64,000 nt of DNA from Neobacillus niacini (GTDB taxonomy: Bacteria; Bacillota; Bacilli; Bacillales; Cytobacillaceae). Shown one piece after another: positions 8,834 to 17,153 of the stretch (position 1 is the stretch's first letter; every line of letters starts with the position of its first letter). The notes beneath the pieces are model-generated. The model ran no database searches. It saw only the letters and a program-made list of their open reading frames with translations, and was not told where the DNA came from. A program made the position numbers and the translations under genes. The stretch spans positions 111,689 to 175,688 of the forward strand of contig NZ_JAMBOX010000012.1 of assembly GCF_023715785.1 (NCBI RefSeq). Direction: 5' to 3'.

Positions 8834-9844
8834 ATGAATGGAAAGCGATGGGCCGCCCTAGGGATTGCCGCGGCATTATTTTTTGTATCTGTTGTCATAA
8901 ACCTGTTATCGTCCTTTGCCTTTAAAGGATTTCAAACCAATTTCAGCGAATTAATGGCTACGACGGAGGAGCCGTTCACAGAAGAAGTTGTAGAGGAGGG
9001 CAGTGAATTTAAAAAAATTGTCATTCTTGATGTCGATGGTGTCATCCAGGATACGGGTGAAGCCGAATCATTATTCGCTGACTCCTCTTATAACCATCAG
9101 AGGTTTATGAAAAAGCTCAATATGATTAAAGAGGACGATTCGGTTAAAGGGGTTATTGTCAGAGTGAATTCACCAGGTGGCGGGGTCGTGGAAAGTGCAG
9201 AAATTCACGATAAGCTTAAGGAAATTGCCAAGGATAGCAAAAAACCTGTATACATATCGATGGGCTCAATGGCCGCTTCCGGTGGCTATTATATTTCAAC
9301 TGCAGCCAATAAAATTTACGCCAGCCCGGAAACTTTGACAGGCAGCCTTGGGGTCATTATGGAAGGGATTAATTATAAAGGCCTGGCCGATAAATATGGT
9401 GTTGATTTTGTGACGATTAAAAGCGGCAAGTATAAGGATATTATGAGCCCGTCACGGGAAATGACCGAGGAGGAACGGCAGATCCTGCAAAAGATGGTGG
9501 ACAATTCATATGAGGGCTTTGTAAAAGTGATTTCAGACGGCCGCGGGATGAGTATCGATCAGGTCAAGCAAATTGCCGATGGCCGGGTTTATGACGGTCG
9601 GCAGGCGAAGGAACTGAATTTGATCGATGGCTTTGGCTATCTCGATGATGTCATTGCGGAAATGAAAAAAAATGAAAAGCTAAAGGGCGCCCAGGTGGTC
9701 CGTTATACAGAAGATCTTGGTTTTGGTTCTCTATTCAAGATTCAGACAAAGAAATGGCTTGGCGAAAGTGCCGAAATGGCCGGCCTGATGAAGGTTCTCT
9801 CCAAACCAAATTCACCGCGGCTTATGTACTTATACGCGGAGTAG
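8834..9844 (+). CDS. sppA: Signal peptide peptidase SppA
   Basis: Membrane-anchored serine protease that degrades residual signal peptides and protects against lantibiotics and envelope stress. It has 336 residues, the usual short Gram-positive form. An N-terminal membrane segment (about 7-28) is followed by the S49 domain with NSPGGGV (about 112-118), nucleophile Ser in SMAASGGYY (about 147) and the general-base Lys in IKSGKYKD (about 199), giving the Ser-Lys dyad. The sigma-W promoter 40-65 bp upstream places it in the cell-envelope stress regulon. yteJ follows after 15 bp, consistent with an operon. Confidence 0.95.
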   Translation: MNGKRWAALGIAAALFFVSVVINLLSSFAFKGFQTNFSELMATTEEPFTEEVVEEGSEFKKIVILDVDGVIQDTGEAESLFADSSYNHQRFMKKLNMIKEDDSVKGVIVRVNSPGGGVVESAEIHDKLKEIAKDSKKPVYISMGSMAASGGYYISTAANKIYASPETLTGSLGVIMEGINYKGLADKYGVDFVTIKSGKYKDIMSPSREMTEEERQILQKMVDNSYEGFVKVISDGRGMSIDQVKQIADGRVYDGRQAKELNLIDGFGYLDDVIAEMKKNEKLKGAQVVRYTEDLGFGSLFKIQTKKWLGESAEMAGLMKVLSKPNSPRLMYLYAE

Positions 9845-9859
9845 AGGGAGTGGAACAAG

Positions 9860-10408
9860 ATGGATAGGATGGATTCGCAAGAAAACACAATAGACGTGAC
9901 GGAAACCGATTCTCAATTAGAAAATGGTTATGGTATAACTTCGGAACATGGCTTTGAAAAAAACGAGGGGCAGATATCTCACTATCAACAAGTGCCCGTC
10001 CGATATGCCGGCTTTTGGATGCGGTTTTGGGCCTTCCTTTTGGACTTGGTTGTGGTAGGAAGTATCGAACGCCTGGTAGTTAATCCACTGTTTAGATTGA
10101 TGAAAATATCATTGGTCGAGGCCAATATGTTTGCTCCTGTTTCAATCGCTTCAGCGGCAGTCTTTTATTTATATTTTGTCTTGATGACTAAATACTTCAA
10201 TCAAACACTTGGTAAAATGGTGTTTGGCTTAAAAGTGGTTGACCTGCACCAGCAAAATTTGACTTGGGGGACCGTACTGTTTCGTGAGTGGATTGGCAGG
10301 TTCATATCGGCAACTGTCGTCATTGGTTATATTATCGTTGCATTTTTGCCCAAAAAACAAGGGTTGCATGATTTGTTTACGGACACGACAGTGGTTCATA
10401 CAGACTAG
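9860..10408 (+). CDS. yteJ: RDD-family membrane protein YteJ
   Basis: Membrane protein of 182 residues with an acidic N-terminal tail of about 50 residues and an RDD domain (RYAGFWMRFWAFLLDLVV, starting near 48) containing about three membrane segments. In B. subtilis YteJ works with SppA in lantibiotic resistance; inhibition of SppA activity has been proposed. It lies 15 bp after sppA behind AGAGGGAGTGG and shares the sigma-W promoter. A terminator follows at 10413-10452. Confidence 0.88.
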   Translation: MDRMDSQENTIDVTETDSQLENGYGITSEHGFEKNEGQISHYQQVPVRYAGFWMRFWAFLLDLVVVGSIERLVVNPLFRLMKISLVEANMFAPVSIASAAVFYLYFVLMTKYFNQTLGKMVFGLKVVDLHQQNLTWGTVLFREWIGRFISATVVIGYIIVAFLPKKQGLHDLFTDTTVVHTD

Positions 10409-10412
10409 GATT

Positions 10413-10452
10413 TTTAAACCTGTCAACAGGATTGTTGGCAGGTTTATTTTTT
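10413..10452 (+). terminator. Terminator of sppA-yteJ
   Basis: AAACCTGTCAAC / GTTGGCAGGTTT followed by ATTTTTT. Confidence 0.88.
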
Positions 10453-10485
10453 AGGGGGTGGGATATAATAGCAGGTTGAAAGGTT

Positions 10486-11184
10486 GTGAATGGGGTGTTT
10501 TGGTTCCTGCTGATTTTGCTGCTATTTTTTCTATTATTTCTCTTAATTATTTTTACGAAATTAACGATTTTGGCAGAATATTATCATCATAATGATAATG
10601 ATGACCTTAAACTGGAAATTCGAATTTGGTTTGGAATCATTAGGTTTAAGCGTCAAATTCCATTAATCAAAGTTGATGATGATTCTCCGAGTATTATTGC
10701 CAAAACCGAGAAACCAGCGGACGGTAATGAACAAAGTTCGGATACCGGCACAAAACAAATAACCGAAGATAGCGTAAAATCTTATCTGGAAAAGGCAAAG
10801 GATTTCCTTCATAAGGTTTCGGGTTTGAAAGTGATCATCAAAAAGTTTCTGATGAAGGTCAAGATAAAAAAGTTTGAATGGCATTCATTAATCGGTTTGG
10901 GAAATGCCGCCCACACGGGTATAGCTGCAGGGGGATTATGGGCAATCAAAGGGAGTGCTCTAGGAATTCTCAGCCATAATTTAAGATTGGTAGCAGAGCC
11001 GCACATTTCGATTACCCCGCATTTTCAGGCTACAGTGATTCAAACCCGGATTTCATGTATTTTTCAATTTCGAATCGGGCATGCTATATTGGCAGGATTA
11101 AAACTGATTAAGTTTTGGAGAGGCGCAAAAACGCCTGCCAGCAATAAAACTAATTTTTCAAATGAAAAAATGAAATCTGTTTAA
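10486..11184 (+). CDS. ytfI: DUF2953 family protein YtfI
   Basis: Protein of 232 residues with an N-terminal membrane segment (about 4-24), a basic amphipathic region, a variable polar linker (about 70-100) and a C-terminal part with an HTGIAAGGLWAIKG patch. This matches the DUF2953 family that precedes gerW in Bacilli. Biochemical function is unknown; the link to gerW (18 bp downstream) suggests a sporulation or germination role. The start is GTG at 10486 with only a modest site (GAAAGG). A downstream GTG in the same frame is possible but would remove part of the membrane segment. Confidence 0.8.
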   Translation: MNGVFWFLLILLLFFLLFLLIIFTKLTILAEYYHHNDNDDLKLEIRIWFGIIRFKRQIPLIKVDDDSPSIIAKTEKPADGNEQSSDTGTKQITEDSVKSYLEKAKDFLHKVSGLKVIIKKFLMKVKIKKFEWHSLIGLGNAAHTGIAAGGLWAIKGSALGILSHNLRLVAEPHISITPHFQATVIQTRISCIFQFRIGHAILAGLKLIKFWRGAKTPASNKTNFSNEKMKSV

Positions 11185-11202
11185 ATAAGGAGGATTACTG
11201 CT

Positions 11203-11715
11203 ATGGCTGAGCATCCGATTCAAGGTTTGATGACAACAGCGATGGAAAGCTTAAAAGAAATGATTGATGTCAATACGATTATTGGTGACCCAGTAGAAAC
11301 TCCCGATGGCAGTGTGATTTTAACAGTATCGAAGGTGGGCTTCGGATTTGCCGCCGGGGGAAGTGAATTCAAGATGGATGGCGGGCAAAGTCAAGGTCAA
11401 GGACAAGGCCAAGGGCAGTCGCACCTCCCATTCGGCGGCGGAAGCGGTGCCGGTGTGTCCATCACGCCAATTGCGTTTCTAATTGTCAATTCTCAAGGCG
11501 TTAAAATGCTTCATTTGGATGAAAGCACACATTTATATGAGAAGATCCTTGAACTAGCCCCGCAAGCGGTTGATAAAATCCAGCAAATGTTCTCGAAAAG
11601 AGATCAGCAAAATAACCAGCAAAAGCAAAATAACCAACAGAAACAAGGCAACTCACAGCAGAATAATTTATCGGAGCAGCAAAACGAACAGCTAATAAAT
11701 GATTTAGACTTATAG
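11203..11715 (+). CDS. gerW: Germination protein GerW (YtfJ family)
   Basis: Forespore-expressed protein of 170 residues needed for normal germination in B. subtilis. The N-terminal part (HPIQGLMTTAMESLKEMIDVNTIIGDP) and GFGFAAGGSEF are family hallmarks. A glycine/glutamine tract around residues 64-75 and a C-terminal tail very rich in Gln and Asn (about 128-165, repeated NNQQKQ) are low-complexity regions. The SD is AAGGAGGATT at 11187-11196. It follows ytfI by 18 bp and ends at a strong terminator, so the two form one unit. Confidence 0.9.
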   Translation: MAEHPIQGLMTTAMESLKEMIDVNTIIGDPVETPDGSVILTVSKVGFGFAAGGSEFKMDGGQSQGQGQGQGQSHLPFGGGSGAGVSITPIAFLIVNSQGVKMLHLDESTHLYEKILELAPQAVDKIQQMFSKRDQQNNQQKQNNQQKQGNSQQNNLSEQQNEQLINDLDL

Positions 11716-11719
11716 GATG

Positions 11720-11756
11720 AAAGGTTAATCCTCCATATTGGGGATTAGCCTTTTTC
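11720..11756 (+). terminator. Terminator of ytfI-gerW
   Basis: AAAGGTTAATCC / GGATTAGCCTTT followed by TTC. Confidence 0.88.
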
Positions 11757-11807
11757 TTGGGGTAAAAAATGGCGCTGACAAAGTTCATAATAATTGCAAA
11801 AATAATT

Positions 11808-11835
11808 TTGACAGGATATAGTAACTCTGTACATA
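11808..11835 (+). promoter_or_regulatory. Sigma-A type promoter of tpx
   Basis: TTGACA (11808-11813), 16 nt, TACATA (11830-11835). It lies inside the longest possible reading frame, which argues for the downstream tpx start. Confidence 0.6.
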
Positions 11836-11897
11836 TACCAATTGAGCCAGTTCCTTATGCGGGATGGGGCTCGGAAATGACAAAGGAGGATGTAAAC

Positions 11898-12398
11898 ATG
11901 GCAAATGTAACATTTAAGGGGAACCCAATTACACTATTAGGCAATGAAGTAAAGGTTGGTGACAAAGCACCAAATTTCACAGTACTGGCTAATGACTTGT
12001 CAGAGGTTACTTTAGACAGCACGAAGGGTCAGGTTCGGTTGATTACTTCTGTTCCATCGCTTGATACAGGCGTTTGTGATGCGGAAACACGTCGTTTCAA
12101 TGAGGAAGCAAATAGCCTTGGAAACGTAAAAGTACTGACTGTAAGCGTAGACCTTCCATTTGCCCAAAAACGCTGGTGTGCTGCTGCCGGTATTGAAAAC
12201 GTGCAGACCTTATCTGACCATCGCGATCTTTCTTTTGGAGAAGCTTATGGGGTAGGAATCCAGGAACTAAGATTATTAACCCGCGCTGTCTTTGTGGTTG
12301 ATTCCAGCGATACTGTGACATATGTGGAATATGTAAGCGAAGCGACCAACCATCCTAACTATGAAGCGGCACTTGAAGCGGCAAGAAACGCGAAGTAA
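11898..12398 (+). CDS. tpx: Thiol peroxidase Tpx
   Basis: Atypical 2-Cys peroxiredoxin that reduces hydrogen and organic peroxides with thioredoxin. The product is 166 residues from ATG at 11898, behind the perfect site AAAGGAGGATG; an extension of 43 residues upstream contains the promoter and is rejected. The peroxidatic Cys is in [13 protein letters not shown] (about 60) and the resolving Cys in KRWCAAAGI (about 94), the normal pair. It is a single gene with its own promoter. Confidence 0.96.
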   Translation: MANVTFKGNPITLLGNEVKVGDKAPNFTVLANDLSEVTLDSTKGQVRLITSVPSLDTGVCDAETRRFNEEANSLGNVKVLTVSVDLPFAQKRWCAAAGIENVQTLSDHRDLSFGEAYGVGIQELRLLTRAVFVVDSSDTVTYVEYVSEATNHPNYEAALEAARNAK

Positions 12399-12503
12399 TA
12401 TAAATGCAGGAGGCCTCGTCATTGGCGGGGTCTTTTAACTTTGTTTAAAATTCCCCGCCGAAGATAAAAATGGTGAGAGAAAATTGAAAAATGGAGGAGA
12501 CCG

Positions 12504-13487
12504 ATGACCTTATCTCCAATTGAAAAATTATTTACCTTATTTAATGAGACGGCAACAGTATTACAGGAAGAATTGGATTGCTCCCTTTTGGAAGCGCTGG
12601 CCGAAACGGGAGAGAATCTATTCCATGGCACGATCCTTCAGGATGAGCTTAGCGAGTTGACAGTGAAACGGCTGAACAAGCAGTATCAGGGGATTGAACT
12701 AGATAGATATTCAAACGAGGAGATCCGTAAATCCTTCCAGCTGGTCATTCTAAAAGGAATGAAGGAAACCGTCCAGTCCAACCACCAAATGACCCCTGAT
12801 ACTGTAGGTATGCTTGTTGCCTATCTTGTCGGCCGTTTTATCAAGGACAAGTCATTCCGTTTGCTTGACCCGGCGGTTGGAACGGGCAATTTATTAATGA
12901 CGGTGCTAAATCATGTTGGGAAGGACACGGACGCAATAGGCGTCGATATTGATGACCTGCTGATCAAACTTGCTTATGTGAGTGCCAATTTGCAAAGGCA
13001 GGCCGTACAGTTTTTCAATCAGGATAGCCTAGAGCCATTATTTATTGATCCTGTTGATGCAGTCATTGCTGATTTGCCAGTTGGGTTCTACCCTAACGAC
13101 GTAAGAGCGGCGGATTATCAGCTAAAAGCTGCTTCTGGCCATTCCTATGCTCATCATCTATTTATCGAACAAAGTGTCCGCCATACGAAGCCCGGTGGGT
13201 ATTTATTTTTCGTTATCCCCAACGGGCTGTTTGAAAGTGAGCAGGCAGAACAGCTTCGTAATTATTTTAAGGAACAGGTTATTATCCAAGGGCTTCTGCA
13301 ACTGCCAACGACCATGTTCAAAACGAAAAGCGCAGCAAAAAGCATTCTGGTTCTACAGAAAAGAGGAGAAGGCATCAAGCCGCCCAAGCAGGCACTGCTG
13401 GTCAACCTGCCGAGCCTGTCAAAACGCCAGGAAATGGATAAAATTCTTACCGAAATTGATAAATGGTTCCACGAAAACAAAGGATGA
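12504..13487 (+). CDS. ytxK: Class I SAM-dependent methyltransferase YtxK
   Basis: Protein of 327 residues related to the N6-adenine DNA methyltransferases of type I restriction systems. SAM-binding motif I is LDPAVGTGNLLMT (about 119-131), with acidic motif II in VDIDDL. The catalytic motif that is normally NPPF/NPPY reads DLPVGFYP (about 190-197), so the Asn-Pro-Pro signature is lost and DNA methylation is doubtful. There is no restriction subunit or specificity gene nearby. Its place before ackA is conserved with B. subtilis. Function unknown; an RNA, protein or small-molecule substrate is possible. Confidence 0.85.
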   Translation: MTLSPIEKLFTLFNETATVLQEELDCSLLEALAETGENLFHGTILQDELSELTVKRLNKQYQGIELDRYSNEEIRKSFQLVILKGMKETVQSNHQMTPDTVGMLVAYLVGRFIKDKSFRLLDPAVGTGNLLMTVLNHVGKDTDAIGVDIDDLLIKLAYVSANLQRQAVQFFNQDSLEPLFIDPVDAVIADLPVGFYPNDVRAADYQLKAASGHSYAHHLFIEQSVRHTKPGGYLFFVIPNGLFESEQAEQLRNYFKEQVIIQGLLQLPTTMFKTKSAAKSILVLQKRGEGIKPPKQALLVNLPSLSKRQEMDKILTEIDKWFHENKG

Positions 13488-13507
13488 CTATTGCGGTCAT
13501 CCTTTTA
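13479..13507 (+). terminator. Terminator overlapping the ytxK stop
   Basis: AAGGATGAC / GTCATCCTT followed by TT; the left arm contains the end of the coding sequence. Confidence 0.8.
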
Positions 13508-13545
13508 CACTTTTACGAATAATTTGAATTGATTTATATTTTGCA

Positions 13546-13559
13546 TGTAACCGCTGACA
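13546..13559 (+). promoter_or_regulatory. CcpA cre site of ackA
   Basis: TGTAACCGCTGACA matches the cre consensus TGWAANCGNTNWCA at all positions. It is centred about 56 bp before the predicted start, the activating position known for B. subtilis ackA. Confidence 0.88.
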
Positions 13560-13572
13560 GTGATTTTATACC

Positions 13573-13601
13573 TTGAAAAGAATATTTTTCAATGTTTAAA
13601 T
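13573..13601 (+). promoter_or_regulatory. Sigma-A promoter of ackA
   Basis: TTGAAA (13573-13578), 17 nt, TTAAAT (13596-13601); start near 13608. Confidence 0.65.
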
Positions 13602-13684
13602 GAGAAGTTGAGGGCGATAATTCGGAGAGCATTGAACAAAATATAACTATGTTGTTGTGTACATAAATAAAGGAGCGGTTACAA

Positions 13685-14878
13685 ATGGCAAAAATTATTG
13701 CAATTAATGCAGGAAGTTCCTCGCTGAAATTTCAATTGTTTGAAATGCCGGCAGAGGAAGTCATTACTAAAGGATTAATTGAACGTATCGGACTTAGCGA
13801 TTCCATCTTTTCCATTACAGTAAATGGCGAAAAGATCCAGGAAACCCTGGACATTCCGGACCATGAGGTTGCCGTCAAGATGCTGTTGGATAAATTGACA
13901 ACACTAGGAATTATCAAATCTTTAAATGAAATTGACGGAATCGGCCATCGGGTCGTTCATGGCGGTGAAGAGTTTAATGACTCTGCACTCATTACCGATG
14001 AAGTGTTACAGAAAATTGAAGAATTATCAGATTTGGCGCCGTTACATAACCCAGCAAACGTAACGGGAATCAAGGCATTCAAGCGTGTCCTTCCGGATGT
14101 GCCGGCAATTGCGGTCTTTGATACTGCTTTCCATCAAACTATGCCGGCAAGTTCTTATCTATATAGTCTTCCATTTGAGTACTATAAGAACTATGGGATC
14201 CGCAAGTACGGCTTCCATGGAACCAGCCATAAATATGTTTCACAGCGTGCCGCCCAGCTATTGGGACGCCCGTTGGAGCAGATTAGACTGATTTCCTGCC
14301 ATCTGGGAAATGGAGCAAGTATTGCGGCCATTCAGGGCGGTAAATCAATCGATACATCGATGGGCTTTACGCCGCTTGCTGGGGTAACGATGGGTACACG
14401 TTCCGGTAACATCGACCCAGCATTGATTCCATTTATCATGGAAAAAACGGGGAAAACAGCGGATGAAGTGCTTGAGGTCTTAAATAAGAAAAGCGGTATG
14501 CTGGCTGTTTCTGGATTTTCCAGTGATTTAAGGGATATTGAAATTCAGGCAAAACAGGGAAATGAGCGTGCACAGCTTGCCTTGGATGTATTCTCTAACC
14601 GAATTCATAAATATATCGGTTCTTATGCCGCACGGATGAACGGCGTCGATGCGATTATCTTCACTGCCGGCATTGGTGAAAATAGTGATACTATTCGTGC
14701 CAGTGTATTAAAAGGGCTTGAGTTCATGGGTGTGTATTGGGATCCTGCGCTTAATCAGGTCAGAGGTGAGGAGGCGTTTGTCAATTACCCGCATTCACCG
14801 GTAAAGGTCATTGTCATCCCTACCAATGAAGAAGTCATGATTGCCCGCGATGTTATACGGCTTACAGATATTCACTAA
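13685..14878 (+). CDS. ackA: Acetate kinase
   Basis: Interconverts acetate plus ATP and acetyl phosphate plus ADP; in Bacilli it is the last step of acetate overflow. The protein has 397 residues, the normal length. ASKHA-fold motifs are visible: [10 protein letters not shown] at the N-terminus, GHRVVHGGE (about 86-94), [10 protein letters not shown] (about 178-187), HLGNGASI (about 206-213) and the adenosine loop FTAGIGENS (about 323-331). It has its own promoter with an upstream cre site, so it is likely activated by CcpA on preferred sugars. The partner pta is not in the window. AAGGAGCGGTT precedes the ATG. Confidence 0.97.
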   Translation: MAKIIAINAGSSSLKFQLFEMPAEEVITKGLIERIGLSDSIFSITVNGEKIQETLDIPDHEVAVKMLLDKLTTLGIIKSLNEIDGIGHRVVHGGEEFNDSALITDEVLQKIEELSDLAPLHNPANVTGIKAFKRVLPDVPAIAVFDTAFHQTMPASSYLYSLPFEYYKNYGIRKYGFHGTSHKYVSQRAAQLLGRPLEQIRLISCHLGNGASIAAIQGGKSIDTSMGFTPLAGVTMGTRSGNIDPALIPFIMEKTGKTADEVLEVLNKKSGMLAVSGFSSDLRDIEIQAKQGNERAQLALDVFSNRIHKYIGSYAARMNGVDAIIFTAGIGENSDTIRASVLKGLEFMGVYWDPALNQVRGEEAFVNYPHSPVKVIVIPTNEEVMIARDVIRLTDIH

Positions 14879-14882
14879 TAGT

Positions 14883-14917
14883 AAAGGCAAAAGTCTAAAT
14901 GGCTTTTGCCTTTATAT
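14883..14917 (+). terminator. Terminator of ackA
   Basis: AAAGGCAAAAG / CTTTTGCCTTT stem. Confidence 0.88.
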
Positions 14918-14933
14918 ATAGATATTTGTTTAT

Positions 14934-15130
14934 CCCACATTAACGGGCAGTAAGACCCCCATCTCGATACTTAGAAAAATCAAAGAAGTATAGGTGGGGG
15001 ACAACTGCCCGTAAATGTCCGAAAAAATGAACGCAGACTAAATACGCCTGTGGCAACGTCTGCGTGACCAGCATCCTGCTGGCCTCAACTAACAATCAGT
15101 GGGGATGGAAAAAACCCCACTGATTGAAGT
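14934..15130. mobile_element. Non-autonomous IS200/IS605-like remnant (PATE-type)
   Basis: No open frame, but a chain of hairpins. A long nested one has arms ACGGGCAGT (14943-14951) / ACTGCCCGT (15004-15012), CCCCCA / TGGGGG and ATACTT / AAGTAT. Then come ACGCAGAC (15031-15038) / GTCTGCGT (15058-15065), CCAGCA / TGCTGG (15068-15082) and AATCAGTGGGG (15094-15104) / CCCCACTGATT (15115-15125). Sub-terminal hairpins at both ends and an RNA-like 3' part resemble the ends of IS200/IS605 elements with tnpA and tnpB deleted. The family call is inference. Confidence 0.5.
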
Positions 15131-15180
15131 TTCACTTTATGGTATACTTTAGGAAAATCCTCGGAAAGGAGGTATATGGT

Positions 15181-16017
15181 GTGCCTTTGACTGACCGCGA
15201 ACAGAAAATCTTACAGGAAATAAGGGAATGGGAACAGGGATTATTTTCTAATGAGCCGAACGACTTTCAATTGACTTATGAAAAATATTTGGAGCAAGCC
15301 TTTTCTGTTTTACCTGAAAAAACGCAACGACAATTTTTTTCGGTTATCGATACGTGGCTATATTATTTGCATAATATGATTCAAGCCTCACAGCTACAGC
15401 AGGATGCCAAGGAAAGAATCCTGTCCTCCGGGAGAATTTTTCACCAGGAATTAGAAAAAATAGAAGATTTAAAGAGTTTGGATATCAATCAATTGCAGTA
15501 CATAGCCGACCAGCAAATTGCCCGGCACCGAATGTACTCCTTAATCCAAGGTGGTATTGCCGGTACGGGTGGTCCGCTGCTCTTGGGAATGGATATTCCG
15601 GCAATGGCGGTCATTAATTTACGTGTGGTCCAATTAATCGCGATGGCATATGGATTCGAAACGAATACCCCGCATGAAATGATGACGTCATTAAAGGTGT
15701 TTCATACCGCAACATTGCCGCCAAGACTGCAAAAACAAGGCTGGTCGATGTTAATAGAGGAAATGGCTGCTGAGCACACGCCATATTTTTATGAAGGCAA
15801 GGAGGAAATGACGGATATTACCTGGATAGACCTGCCGCTTCAACAGCTGCTAAAAGCCATGGTCATCACACTTTTTAAGAAAAGATTGATTCAGGAACTT
15901 CCGCTGATCAGCATGGGGATTGGCGCCGGGGTGAACTATCAGCTGACTAGAAAGGTGACCGTTCTGGCGCAAAAATATTATCAACTTCGTTATCTTAATG
16001 AAAAAGAGGAATTATAA
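15181..16017 (+). CDS. EcsC-family protein
   Basis: Protein of about 278 residues related to EcsC, the third gene of the Ecs exporter locus; function of the family is unknown. A hydrophobic stretch with IQGGIAGTGGPLLLGMDIPAMAVINLR (about 120-145) is typical. No ATP-binding or permease genes are nearby, so this is a stand-alone paralogue. Start choice: AAAGGAGGT at 15165-15172 points to GTG at 15181; an upstream ATG at 15124 would overlap the mobile-element hairpin and is rejected. The stop abuts moaB (TAAATG, no gap), so they are coupled. Confidence 0.8.
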   Translation: MPLTDREQKILQEIREWEQGLFSNEPNDFQLTYEKYLEQAFSVLPEKTQRQFFSVIDTWLYYLHNMIQASQLQQDAKERILSSGRIFHQELEKIEDLKSLDINQLQYIADQQIARHRMYSLIQGGIAGTGGPLLLGMDIPAMAVINLRVVQLIAMAYGFETNTPHEMMTSLKVFHTATLPPRLQKQGWSMLIEEMAAEHTPYFYEGKEEMTDITWIDLPLQQLLKAMVITLFKKRLIQELPLISMGIGAGVNYQLTRKVTVLAQKYYQLRYLNEKEEL

Positions 16018-16530
16018 ATGAGTATTCAAGAACATAGAAAAACAGCTCAAGGCTCTGTCAATTGTAAGGTAATCACGGTCAGTGATACGAGAGACAAAGA
16101 AACCGACAAAAGTGGCAGGCTGATGATGGACCTGCTGGAAGAGGCGGGCCACCGAATTGTCGAATACGCAATCGTTAAAGATGAAGCTGAGCCAATTAAA
16201 ACGGAAATTTTGCGTGGCTGCGGCCGGGACAATATTGACGTCATTTTAACCAATGGCGGAACAGGTATTGCCAAGCGTGATGTAACCATCGAAACGGTTC
16301 AAGCGTTGCTGGAGAAAGAAATCGTGGGATTCGGGGAGTTATTTAGAATGCTAAGCTACCAGGAAGATATCGGGTCTGCAGCAATTCTTTCACGTGCAAT
16401 CGCCGGAGTTGTAAAAAATAAAGCTGTATTCTCGACTCCCGGGTCATCAGGAGCGGTTAGGTTGGCGATGAATAGGCTAATTCTGCCGGAGATTGGCCAT
16501 GTCGTAAAGGAGATTAAAAAAGATTTATAA
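16018..16530 (+). CDS. moaB: Molybdenum cofactor biosynthesis protein MoaB
   Basis: MogA/MoaB-type protein of 170 residues that adenylylates molybdopterin during cofactor synthesis. Family motifs are TVSDTRDKETDKSG near the N-terminus, TNGGTGIAKRDVT (about 79-91) and TPGSSGAVRLAM (about 140-151). It begins one base after the EcsC-family stop, an odd pairing for a cofactor gene. The rest of the Mo pathway is not in this window. In B. subtilis moaB lies near ackA with argGH; argGH are absent here. A strong terminator follows. Confidence 0.92.
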   Translation: MSIQEHRKTAQGSVNCKVITVSDTRDKETDKSGRLMMDLLEEAGHRIVEYAIVKDEAEPIKTEILRGCGRDNIDVILTNGGTGIAKRDVTIETVQALLEKEIVGFGELFRMLSYQEDIGSAAILSRAIAGVVKNKAVFSTPGSSGAVRLAMNRLILPEIGHVVKEIKKDL

Positions 16531-16537
16531 ACAGAGA

Positions 16538-16566
16538 AAACTCCCTTGGCGTAAGGGAGTTTTTTG
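16538..16566 (+). terminator. Terminator of moaB
   Basis: AACTCCCTT / AAGGGAGTT and a T6 run. Confidence 0.92.
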
Positions 16567-16741
16567 TCTAGCTCCAGCGCCTAGCCAGTTTTCATCCCCG
16601 AATAGGCTCCTCAGAGTATCTTGCGAGAAGCGATAGCTTTGAGCAGCTCGAGTCTTAAGCCGTCCCCCTCCGGAGGGCAGGCCCGTCCTGCGGGTTACGT
16701 CTTAAGCTTGTCGGGGCTGATCAAGGCGCTTCCGCTTTTCG
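16567..16741. repeat. Bacillaceae intergenic repeat (CTAGCTCCAGCGCC family), diverged copy
   Basis: Starts CTAGCTCCAGCGCCTAG and ends TCAAGGCGCTTCCGCTTTT. The two ends and the internal GTCGGGGCTGA match, in inverse orientation, the element at 48430-48545. The middle differs and is GC-rich (CTCCGGAGG, CCCGTCCTGCGGG). I recognise these end sequences as a common intergenic element in Bacillaceae; its nature is unclear. Confidence 0.7.
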
Positions 16742-17056
16742 CTAAAAATGTGCTTTATCCGACATTGTTTGGTTGGCCCGATACCAAAGCCATAAATCAT
16801 TGATGATGGAAGCAAGTTCGGCAATTTCAGTGTTCAATTGGCAGGAACGCGTGAAATCATTTTCATCTGAAAGCTGTGCTTGTTTGTGGTTAATGTCTTG
16901 TTCAAGGTCGATGATTCGGTCAGGTATTGACCCGCGAATCCGCTCCCAGCGCAGGAGAATTTCCTCCTGTGTTTCTTTACTGTATAGATCCCATTCCTTA
17001 GTTAAAACCGGAATATGAATACCAAGGCGCTGGTCAAAAGAAAAATGATCTGTCAT
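16742..17056 (-). CDS. Conserved hypothetical protein, 104 residues
   Basis: Not recognised as a named family. Cytosolic, acidic and helical, no membrane segment; rich in Trp, Ile and charged residues (LGIHIPVLTKEWDLY; RWERIRGSIPDRIIDLEQDINHKQ). The centre and C-terminus look like a short coiled coil. The start is the ATG at 17056, because GTGGAGGACATT just before it is a good SD; an ATG 12 bp further upstream would overlap it. The stop codon touches the edge of the intergenic repeat. Its reading frame and SD make it a real gene. Confidence 0.7.
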   Translation of the reverse strand: MTDHFSFDQRLGIHIPVLTKEWDLYSKETQEEILLRWERIRGSIPDRIIDLEQDINHKQAQLSDENDFTRSCQLNTEIAELASIINDLWLWYRANQTMSDKAHF

Positions 17057-17114
17057 AATGTCCTCCACGAAGTTATGGTCCTTTTATTTTACTATACTTT
17101 GAAATGATATTTCA

Positions 17115-17148
17115 GTAAAAAAGCACGAAGCAGATGCTTCGTGCTTAA
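17115..17148 (-). terminator. Terminator of the universal stress gene
   Basis: AAGCACGAAGC / GCTTCGTGCTT hairpin just downstream of the stop on the minus strand, followed by TTTTTT on that strand. Confidence 0.88.
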
Positions 17149-17153
17149 AATGG

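Noticed and set aside
11769..11897. N-terminal extension of Tpx
   Set aside because: Contains the tpx promoter and lacks homology; AAAGGAGGATG precedes the ATG at 11898.
15021..15090. Possible tiny ORF in the hairpin element
   Set aside because: Broken by stops and better explained by paired RNA/DNA structure.
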